Part shown: piece after piece, positions 24,639 through 36,600 of the stretch | Position numbering within the stretch: the first letter of the stretch is position 1 | Layout: every line of letters starts with the position of its first letter | Origin: Marthasterias glacialis | Lineage: Eukaryota; Echinodermata; Asteroidea; Forcipulatida; Asteriidae | Assembly (NCBI GenBank): GCA_911728455.2 | Contig: OU452240.1 | Coordinates: forward strand, 2,666,001-2,730,000 | Length of the DNA: 64,000 nucleotides | Reading direction: 5' to 3' | Position numbers and translations under genes: made by a program | Notes under the pieces: model-generated | Database searches by the model: none | What the model was told of the DNA's origin: nothing | What the model saw: the letters and a program-made list of their open reading frames with translations, nothing else

Positions 24639-27600
24639 CTTTAGTAAATAAAATAGTTGGTATGAAGTTTTTTTAATTCTTATTTTTTTGTTTTGCTTAT
24701 TCAGTGACTATAACCGCTAATGCCGAATCTCCCTGTTAAGTTTGAATGTTCTTTACAATGATAAGTACATAACACTTCATGCAGCATTTAATCAGGTTAT
24801 CACACATCCTTGAGTTCCTCGTAAATCCATTATTTATGGAGACTTTTCTGCCTATCACAAGGCCCAAATGCCACTCGTGGTGTGGGCTACTTTTTAAAGG
24901 GATAGAAACCTGCCCCAATGCGCAGAAACAAGACATGGAGAGATATAAACGCAAGTCTCTACACAGCACAGCTAAGAACAGTGAGGGTCAAATGAATCTG
25001 TTGCGAGACGAACACAAAGACTGGACAACATATGTCGACAGGAAATTCTTAAGAGAGGGATGTCCCTCAATAAATGGACGGATTTTCATGTACAGGAACT
25101 GCAGAAAGAACCTTGGTGCAAACCCGGGGACGGGGTGGGGGAGTACTCCAACCTTCTTACTCGTTAACCGTTTCGCAAATACTCGTACTTGTACTCGGTT
25201 AGCACCCGGAGTCAATAATCGATACTAGACTTGCATACTCGATGCAGTACCGTCATCACCCCGCCATCTTAGAGGCAAAACGACGATCATGGAACACGGG
25301 GAGCTAATGTACGCGCGACGCACAGAATTGGCCAATGAGCTACCGTCTTTTGACCTCTAGCAGAGGGCGCCCTAATGACCCCACGTGCACAAGGTCTTTC
25401 TCGAATCAACCTTACCTTCGGAATAAACAGCATACACAGTGACATCGTAGTGCACAGCAAGAGGAAACCGGAAACGAGGGCATATGTCACGCCGATTGAA
25501 GAGACATTCAGCAGAGAGAGTGGAACTGCTACAACACAGCAGATGACGGTGTTGTAAATCGAGAGACCCACGTAGTAACTATCATTGAGACCAGGAACGT
25601 TGACGTTTCTGCGTGAAATCATCATTAAGAATAAATTCATCTATACCTTAAAAAATACAGTGCGCCACCAAGAGTTTGTTCTGTACAGGCCCGATTTGGT
25701 AATGTTTCTTGGAAAATCAGTAAAAGCATGATTATTTACCTTTCGTTTCTTTACATACATTGAACACCATTTTGTATGGAAGTCAACAATGTATTTTATA
25801 TAGCATTAAAGAAGATCCTCGCATTTGACTGAAGGATTGTAGGTCTCGCGGTATTTATTAATCAAAGTATTACATAATCTACGTCACAAGCCATGCATTT
25901 TGGTATTCACCGTGCAATTTCGTCCCACCCTTCTTGACTACTGCAAGCTAGACCTGCATGCCTTTTGTTCAACACAGTAGTACAAAACGCCTTCGTAGTG
26001 AATGCCACAATACAAGCTTGTACAGTTGAATTATTATATATATATTTTTTTACAGTTTTAGTCTCCAACTTAACGACAGAGATCTATTTGGATGTTATAT
26101 AAAACTAATAATGAATGTTTCGCTTTAGTGCAAAGAAGAGAGTTCACTGAAAGATGTAATGTTCCAGTCAACGCGGCGAAACCGAGTTGAAAGGGACAAT
26201 CCTTACTGAAATGAAAATAAAATATTCATGGAAATATTCTCACTACTTCACTTATGAACATTCATTTGTATACGCTGGATTATATCTGGATATGTTATAT
26301 CTGGATAAGCACCAGTTTGCCTCCTTCTCACACCTTTTTGTGTTTGGTAGCATTTTGATCGAGCATCTGGTGATTTTATATCACGTGTATTCCTTTGATT
26401 AGGATAACAGGTTGGCAAAACATGCGGTTATGACGTGGCAAAAGAAAAGGTCAACGTCCTTTGCAACAGATTGTGCGAGGTTGAGAACATTGTGGAATGG
26501 AATAGTCCAGATTTCCCCTCAATATTTGTACAATATATAAGTTTTATTTTACCTTGTAGACCACGCCAAGAATGCTCCGAAGACTACCACAAAAGCCTTG
26601 TAAATTATTAACGCCATAGTCCATATCGTGTCATTTGTTGATGTGCATTTGACGTGCAGCTGTTCATATCTTCTAAATGTGTCGATGTCGTCAACAGTCT
26701 ATTATGCAAACACAATTGATTACACACAGGAATGAAATTCGATTAGCGAAATTGCATATCGAAAAATTAAGTGATAATTAGGGAGTAACGTAAAAATAAT
26801 GCGATCCGAGAGTGCAATGACCGTTAAAGACAATTTTTCGTGACTATGAGAAATTGGAGTAGACAGAATATACCTCGAAACATTCTCTATATACATTGCA
26901 CAACAAAAGGTAAAAAAGAAAAAAAGAAAAGAAAAAAGGAATCAATATCGCAATAAAAACTCAACAATCTCAACAACGACGACAACAACAACAATAACAG
27001 CAGCAGCAGCAACAACAGCAACAACAACAACAACAACCAACAACAACAACAACAACAACAACAACATGGAAATAAAACAGTTTAAATCAACTAATCTGAT
27101 CAATAAATTTACTACAAGTGACAACAATTGTGTGTTTTTCAACTTCAAGTAAAAAATATATCATAATCTTCACTGAAACCTTTCGAAAAAAATAATGTGT
27201 AAACACAACCATATTCTTGATGGTGGTGTTGATGGTGGTGGGGCAGGGTTTGGGATTTGAGTGATAGTAGACGGTTAGAAATTGTGCGCATGCATGAGTT
27301 TTGCATAGATTTGGAGTAGTGACGTCATGGCCCTGATAACTTGAACTAAGTGACCTTTGACGTCAGTCTTTGACCGAATTTATGCAAAACACGATGCGTG
27401 CGCACAACGTCAGGCATATTTAAATAGAGGGAAGTTTAGATGCTAGGGCATGCACATGGTCTAAGACGCCATAGTCAAAGGGTTATCTTCTTGCCTGGGG
27501 AACAAGTACTCGCTCTTCTTCAATTTTCATAGGATCGAACACCTGCCAGGGTACGAGGATGACGAAATCAATCACCAGCAACACGCCGATAATAATGAAA

Positions 27601-30600
27601 AGGTGATAGTCTTTGATAACCTGCAGGTGCACAAACAAAATTTAACAACCAAGAAATGTAAGTAATGCGAATGATTAATGCACTTGAATCGGGAAACAAT
27701 GAATGGTAATGAGGTGTTTTAAACACTTGTTATACTACTGGACGTCATCATCATCGTGTGGACATTTTAGCGAATGCTCGTCCGTTTTTATTCGATGTCT
27801 GTTCCTCTTTCCTCCGTCCTCAACGATGGGGACTGATCATAATAGTATGGAACAGTGACATTTTATCTTGGTCTCAGTTGTTTGTGAAGGCCAGTGGATG
27901 CGTCTACCCTTTGACACCAGTGACGTTTACAAATGGGACCCGGAAGCTCGTGTACTAAACCGTCGGGACGTCGCTGAAAAAAGAACAACCAATGGGCGAA
28001 CAAAGAGAAGTTCGCGATTCACCGATAAACATGGCTTTATGTGTAGGTTGTGTTTTTGTTTGTTTGTTTGTTTGTTGTTGTTGGTTCTGCTGTTGTTGTT
28101 GGTATTGTTTTTGTTGTTGTTGTTGTTGTTTTGGGGGTGGGGAGGGAGGGTTACCTTTCGCTTTGTTTTGTTGTGGATGACTATACTATAGACTCTCCAC
28201 ATTTTAGTGAACATTCCTCCAAACGCAATGGTAAAACACAAAGCAAGAAACCAGGACCGTGTCTGTAAAAAAAAAAAAAAAAATAAGAAGACACATAATA
28301 CGAGCAGGCTTTAAAACAATGTTAAGAATTATAGTAGATTTAAACAAACGAATATATAAACAAATTTTGTAACAATTTAGAATTAAAAGTAAAGAAACTT
28401 GTTTGTTTTGAACTGCAACTATCGAAAAGATTAACCTAGGATGTGTTTGTCCTGAATTGATTTCGGGCCAATGGAATTCCAACATGATCCCATCAGGATC
28501 CCATCATGATTCCAATAGAATCCCAACATGATTCCAATAGAATCCCAACATGATTCCAATAGAATCCCAACATGATTCTAATAGAATCCCAACATGATTC
28601 CAATAGAATCCCAACATGATTCCAATAGAATCGCAACAGGATCCCAACAGGATATCAACAGGATCCAAACAGGATACCAACATGATCTCATCAGGATCCG
28701 AACAATCTTACCGTGCAGACAGTAAGCAGTGTTTCCTTGTCCACCATAGAGATATCTACACCCATTAGAATAACGCAGAGGTAGGCTAAAGTAATACCGA
28801 CCGCAATCAGATTGTTGACCTTCGGGCTGGACATCTTAATTTGCCTAAAAGAACAACAAAACAGTCAATAAATATATCTCACTTGTTTACATCAATCACT
28901 TTCATTCAACTCATTTGGATACTTTGGAATGCTAGGTGGCAGCAGACTTGGCGGGTTAATTTACATTGTTTACGTATTTCTGAGCATGGGCATATTGGTT
29001 GAACAGTGGGTTTACCTGTAGTGAAGAGCTGTGTATTGAGAGATTTGTGACATGGAGAGACCAGTTTTCTTTGATCACGTGGTTGCTGGACGCCATTTTC
29101 AGTCCAAATGTAGCACAACCCAATGTACAGTCTAGTCTGGCACCCTGTGTGCGCGCGTGCGCACATGCATCTCCCCCACAAAAAAACATGGCTTCTAATC
29201 GTAAGTTGACGCAACTCTTTCAATACACTTCTCTAGTGGTAAGTCTGCTGCCACCAAGCGTCCCAAAGTTTCCCATGCCAAAAGTACATTATGGGTGACT
29301 ATGGGTCAGCGTTGAAGGTTCGTATGACAACCATAGAGTCGAATCAACGTATCATCCAATGATTTTACGTTGGGTGATTGATCTTGAATCTATCTTAAGA
29401 CCCGTCTAGTCTCTCTCTGTGTGTGTGCAAAAACCCCACTCTTTTTAGCCCAATTTATAGAGCTCCTTAAGAAGACAAGTGTGCTTAACTGTTTCATACT
29501 TTAAGCAAAAATAACAAAACCAGATGTAAACGGTACAGGGCATTGGAATCTGACTTGTAATCTGTTTTTCTGGTAAGCAATTTTGTTGTGTGCTTTGCTG
29601 TTTGTTGTAATTTAACCCAATAGCATTAACCAACCCGTCAAATGTCTAACTTCAGGTTTGGTTTGATTCTGTTGGACTGAGGAATGCAATAGTAAGCTGA
29701 TAATCAACATTTGGAATGATTAAACTGGGAATGCTTGACATGGGATGTAAGAGGGCGCTGTTGAAAGCAGAGGGTATCAAATTGGTAACAGCAACGATAC
29801 AAAGTTCAACAGGTTCAGTATTCCATGGTGTTGCATTTTGTTAGAGTGAGCAAGGATCCAAATCAGGGTGTTAGGCTTGAGCTGCAAATGAATATGGACT
29901 CAATTGGTCTTTATCGTAACTTTGGAGGATAATAATTATCAAAAAAGTAATAACAACATTCATATCCTGATTGTTTTACACATAAGAGGGCGCTGTTATC
30001 AATTTAGGAGGATATCCAAATGGTAGTAACAGCATGCCTATCCTGAATGTTTTACACATAGGAGGGCGCTGTTGAAAGCAGAGGATATCGAACTGGTAAC
30101 AGCAAAGATACTAGAAAATCAAGGTAGGACACTTATGCCGTTTTGCACGGTAGCAGATGTAACGCCTTTATACCTACCAACCGCGTGATGGCGCCCTTCC
30201 CCATGTGTCAATTTTGCGAGGATTATTGGCACAATTTATTACCGAAAATTTATTTTTGCTCCTTTTTCAGTTGATGGGATCGTTTGGCCTAAGTTTTTCC
30301 ATTTAGTAGGCCGTACATATCGCGCAAACGATCTTTGGTTTTACCGATCTAACATTGTTTTTCTAGTATCTTTGGTAACAGCATGTCTATCCTGAATGTT
30401 TTACACACAAGAGGGCGCTGTTAAGAGCTCACCTGTTGCGCCTTTTCCAGACGTTGAAGACGAAGAAACAGATCGCAAAGACGATGCCCAGGGATGACAG
30501 TACACACATCGTGATCATGATGGGCATCGGAGTTGCCCGTAGCAGAGTTACGGTCTTCGTGGTGTCCGAATCAAAGGGCGGGATGCCATCTATAATGTCA

Positions 30601-33600
30601 AAGGTCAAAATAAATGGATAGTTAAGTTACTTCATTGTTGTTTTCATTTCGACCTGTAACTTTTAGGATTCGAATGAATGCACTCTTCCAAAAACCATTA
30701 ATGTGCAACCTTTTTTGTTACTATGAAACAATTTATGGGGAGAATAAAACACAGTGAAATGTTCACGTACGCGTGCATGTTACCATCTTCTGATTCAATG
30801 TAAACGTAGAGTTACGTCGAACGATTACGGAAGTCATAGTCAACATACAATGATCTCTGCGTGAAAAGAGCGATACCATAGCACCTTTAAATATATCTGA
30901 AACTAAAATCATGTATGATAAAAAAGAGATTTTCTTACCATTGTTATACCAGATTTCACTGGTGGCGACAAGCCAAGACATCGTGTCTGTGTCCCTGTCG
31001 TATGTCCCGACGACTGTTTCAATACCATCTTTAAACACAGATTGATACAGATCTCGATGTAATCAGTGTAAGATATTTGCTTGGAGAGTTTTATGTTTAA
31101 TGTTTTGAAAAATTTGTGTACTTTCAAAATGGAATTAGTATTGCGCACTGGCTGTCAAAAATATGGTCTATTATAGAGAGTTTACGTAAGTTAAACAGGG
31201 GAAGTCGAATAAGACATTTGTCGGTGTACGTGCGTTGATAATAATTGCCCTTTTCAGCACGAAACCTTAATTTTCATGTGGATTGAAAACCATTTTCGGC
31301 AAAATCTTTTTTTTTTTTTTTGAACCTAAGTAAAATCTGCCTGGTGGTTTTTTGCGAGTTAAGCTCGAAATAATCCGGAAAACGTCATAAGATAATTTTA
31401 ATAATATTATTTTTATTTTTTATTTCTTACATTATTTTTTAACCCTGCGTGGTGAAATCACTCTAAATTGCTTAATAGCAAGTTTTCTTTTTAAATTGAT
31501 TACTCCGATTCGTCATTTTATTTTTTTTTCAAAATTTCCCACAATAAGTTCCCAAGCTAACTGTAGCCAAATAACATTGGAAAGACCCTTATTATTTGGA
31601 GCAAAGCGTAGACCCTAAAAATGCTAGCCAAGCAACCCCTCCAAGGACAAATTGCCACAGGCCTAACACGACGGCATACATTCTGACCAATTTAGTAGGA
31701 TGGCTTATAGGATGTGCGATCCGTGCTTTAGTCGACTTTACCTTGAAAATGAATTGATCCAACGAGCGAAATTTGAAAGGACATGATATTTTATAACAAA
31801 TATAATTAATAAATCACGTTTTGACCTTGTAGATGTCTATAAAAATGTTGTTTTTGAAACGATCACCCTGGTCAACTTGAAAATGTCTACAACGGCCATG
31901 CCTGCTGCTGGTACCTAGAAGTCAGCTATGATTATAAGGCCGTCATTTCGCCTGCATTTTGTCTCTGTGTTGCAAGGCACCCGGCAGAAATTTAGCATTC
32001 AGCGGTGAAGTTTATCTTTTTGTGCTCCACCCCAAAAAATAAATTTTGCTTTTAAATTAATTACTCTGTCATTATACGTTGACGGTTTTACTCGTTCAAT
32101 ATCTCATTTGAAGGTTAATTTCTTCGGTCATCCTACAAAAACAGCTATAATTCCACATTTGGAATAATTTTTTTTAAGGTAAAACCGACTTGAGCAGGGA
32201 TCACACTCTAAAACATTGACCTTCAGTGGGATAATTTTTTAAAACTTCTGACATTTCTTACTTATATGCTGTTCAATGAGAAGCGTACCGAGTAGATATC
32301 CCTCCTCGGAGAAAGACACGTGACCCTGAACGGAATAAAAAGAGAATGGTCGATTATTTTCATGGTAGCTCTTGTTAGGGATAAGAAGGGAGCTGTGGAA
32401 CTGGCTTTGATCACTACATTGATTATTGCGATCGATGTTGTTGTGTTCGATCGGTCCATATCCAGTGCATTGGAGTGCTCTATGTCCTGACAACCTTACG
32501 TTCCGATAACCCCTCGTGGTTCACACGCTAGGGTTAGGGTTAGGGTTAGGGTAAGGCCTAGGGCAAAGGTTAGGATTAGCGTTAAGGCTTAGGATTAGCG
32601 TTAAGGCTTAGGTTAGGATTAGGGCTAGGGTTAGGATTAGGGTTATGGTTCGTGTTCGGGTTGGGGTTAGTTCTAGGTCTAGGGTTAGTGTTAGGGTTAG
32701 GGTTAGGATTAGTAAAATACATTAGGGGTGTCAGAAAATAGGCGTGTCGGAACAAAGGTATGTAACGATGGCTGAATTATGGGAATGTCGGTTCGAATCC
32801 AGGTCATGATACTTGATATGACCCTGAGCAAGGTACTTAACCATACTTGCTTCTCTTAACCCAGGTGTATTAATGGGATCGGGAGCCGCCAAAGCATGAA
32901 AGCCTCGCTTATAAACTCCCATGATAATATCATGGTATCACGACAGAGCACCCACTCTAATAAGCGAGGCAGATTTAGAACGGCTTGTTTAGAAGGGCAA
33001 GGGGGCGTTATCATGATACGTGACCGCCTTGCTTATAAGCTAAGGTTGCTAGTCGGATCGGGTACACTAACCAAAGTTGTACTTGTGCTTTAATCTTACT
33101 AGTTTCGTATAATCTCCGGGTAGGAAAGAACTTACCGAGACCCCCTTAAAATCTTGCCGCTGGACAGCCCGACCCACGGCATCAGCGTACTCGGTATCCC
33201 CGTAGTTGAATGAATCCAGCGGGCGGCCAAGCACCGCTTCTGCCTCGTGTAACCCCCGGGCAAGAGCCCACATCCCATCGTAGCTGTTTGCAACAAGACC
33301 GCGTCCAGTTACTGACAAAGGACGGCCAACCACTGACTCCATTTGATGACGGTATTCTGCAGGTGTCTAAACAGAGAACCAAGACAATCATCAACAATTT
33401 GATTTTACACAGCAGCAAAAACCACAAACTTGGCACTGCAGAATTGCTTCGCATTGCTGAAATACGTTGTACCGTGGTTAAACAAACCAAATTGATATTT
33501 TGACGTGTATGATTTAAAGGGGCGTCACGATTATAGGCAGGCCTGTGGCCGGCTGTGCGTGGAAAGGTGGACTCTCACCCAGATACTGCACACGCGCGGG

Positions 33601-36600
33601 CGCTTGCTGTCAAATCACAAAGGGTGCCGTCTTTGTGAAACTGTGACGTGACCGCACTTGTGCTCACGAGCGCTTGGTAACCGGGTTATTCGATTTACTG
33701 CTATAATTATGACGACACAGCCCCCTTAAACCGGTGTCACTGATTTTTGGTCCCATGGCTGATGAAGTTAAACCAAAGAGAGCACTGTGCGGGACTTGAA
33801 CCGCCGACTCTGACTACAACGGAACTTGGGTCATGGTGCTCTCGATCGACCGCTCGGTCAAGATACTCCAAATTTAAAACAAACACGTTTTGGTCCCAGC
33901 CTCAGTTTGGTCACGATGGCGGCATCTCGATTAAAAACAAAACAAAAACTTATCCTTACAACTTCCGCTTGAGTGGGGAGCTCTTCGCGTCCATACATGC
34001 TCCAAGTTACAGTCAAATAACCCTCGCTAGCCTCCTTGAGTTCCTCCCGCGTACACGTCACCTCTGCATCAGCAACTTGCCACCAGTCATCCGCAAAATA
34101 ACCCGGAATCAACCAGACGTATTTCTTGCCGTACATCCCAAGTTTGTAAGCCTATACAAGTAGAGACAATGTGTCAAGAGAAGCTTGGATTTTAAGTGAG
34201 GGCGCTGTATGAGCTCGTGACGTCATACGCAAGTGATCTATTGATTGCGTCAAACGGAAATTTTTGTGGTTTGGGTTCAAATTGTTTTAATTGTTGTCGT
34301 TTATTACTGCTTTATTTCAGATTAGGGGTTGGTGATGGTTTGAACTTTATCAGCGAGCTTTCAGATTGGAAATCATCGTTTTTATTCGAAGAATACAAAT
34401 CATAGTTATGCAGTTTACATGAGCTCTTATCAACTCCAAATAAACGAGCAACTGTACAGTTTAGTAGGCATAATTTGAAGTGGTTCGGATAAAAACACAC
34501 GAACTAACACCGGGGTCATTTTTGCTCCTATACTAACTCTCCAATCGGCTTCGTTATCTTGAAATAGTTCGTACTTACGCTGCAAAAGATCTTTCGCACG
34601 ACGCTCTCATAGAAGTTTGCAGCTATTATTCGAACGTCACGGGACTGAAATGAAATCATTTCGAAAAAAAAAAAAAAAATCACAAAGAAGTATTTTAAGT
34701 GAGACGGAAACTTTGGAAGACGCCAGTCACAAAAATATGCCGAAACTAATCGTCGCAGAAACTACCGTCTGTTCAATTGTTATAGATACCTTATTTGCGT
34801 AAGTTGATAGAATTAATTATGACGGGGTTGCCTGGAATTTTGACGGCGTAATTAATACGGAAAATGTATTTTTCAGTAAGGGCGCAAATGGCACAAATAT
34901 TTGATTTATTATCAAAATTAAGGTTTAAAACATTTAATATAAATCCTTTATCCCATAACGATTACAAAGGGGAACATCTGAGCTCTCATTTTTTTTTATA
35001 AACGATATCTTGTCTAAAGGTTTGAGCAAAAACAAAAAGTATGTTGTATTAATAAATAATATTGTATAGGCTATAAATATAATAATATATACAGTTGTAT
35101 AAATATATTAAAGCCAATCGTTACGAAAAGTTACAAGTAGCACCTTTAGACGTTCCATTGCCTCAAAAGGATCAGTCAGGAAGCTTTCAGCAGCGATCAA
35201 TGTCAAGCTTTTATTCTCAGCCAGTTTTTGTAGAACCACCGTGACCTGCAAACCAAAAAGTAGGTTACAGGATCTGAAAGAGCCTACCTTACGAGACTCA
35301 TAACGTATCCGTCTGCAGTTCATCTTATACAGCACACATCACTCCAACAATAATAATGGTTTCCCCGTGGAATTCCTTGGAATGTTAAAAATTAAGTTTA
35401 AAGGGGCTGTGTCGTCATGATTAAAGTAGGCATGTGTCTCTGCATGAAAAGATGAACTGGGCCCAATTTCATGGCTCTGCTTACCGTAAGCAAACAATCG
35501 GCGCCTGCGGAAGCAGAAAATTCCGCGCTTACTTAAAGCGTATTTCACGGCGAAGCGGCGAATGTAAGCGACGAATGGTCTTGGTAAGCGTAGAATAACG
35601 CAGTAAGCAGAGCCATGAAATTCGGCCCTGTAATCAAGATACTGCATACGCGGGCGCTTGCGGTCAAATCACAAAGTGTTTTCGTCTTTGTCAAACTGTG
35701 ATGCGACCGCCAGCGCGCACGTGCGCGTAGTAGCTGAGTTGTTCCATTTACTGCTGTAATCACGACGACGTAGCCCCTTTTATTAGAAAGGAAAAAAATT
35801 GATAAGGGTTTGAGGCTCGTGAATAACGCCATATAAACGTCCCTCCATCTACACTACAGGTCTCACTGGTTGTGTGCCTTGACCCACTTTTGCCGTGGTT
35901 TAACCATAGGGATGTTACAAATACTGCTATTCACACAAAGTGATACATATTTAAGTTTGTGTGCGCGCGGGGGTGTCTACCCGTGGCAAACCGAAGACTT
36001 TATTATTATTATTATTATTATTAAATTATTCGGCCAATATCAAAAGAGATCCGTGTGTTTTGACAGAGCGAGGATGTACTTGTCTCGCTTTCGTGTTCAA
36101 AATCACTAAGCTATTCTGAGATATGGTGGGTATTGTTGGGAGACTTTTGAGGACACTAGGTGGCAGCAGACTTACCAGGCATATCCATTGTTATTGGAAA
36201 TGTGCGCATGCTCATAACTACGTAACAAATGGCAATTTACCTGGTAAGTCTGCTGCCACCCATCGTTCCAAAGTTTGTTTGTATACACCCACAACAAACA
36301 GCGCACTCCTAATTGTGTCCACCGTATCTTAAAAAAGGCCAATGGGGACGTTGCTAAAACAAATAAGGCCGAACGGTGGGTGAACAGAGACGTCCTTAAT
36401 CCACTGGACCAAAGAAACATGGGTGTGTGTGTGGGTGCGTACTGATGGACTAATAATCATTATTCTGTTGGTAAGTGTGACGTAATTCCACTGTAAGCCA
36501 CGCCCACTTCACCCAAACTGGTTGCGAGCAGCCCATAGGTAGTGCATTGAGCTAGTTTTTGCAGGAGTATTTATTTATAAGTAAAGTTTGATAGTTGAGT

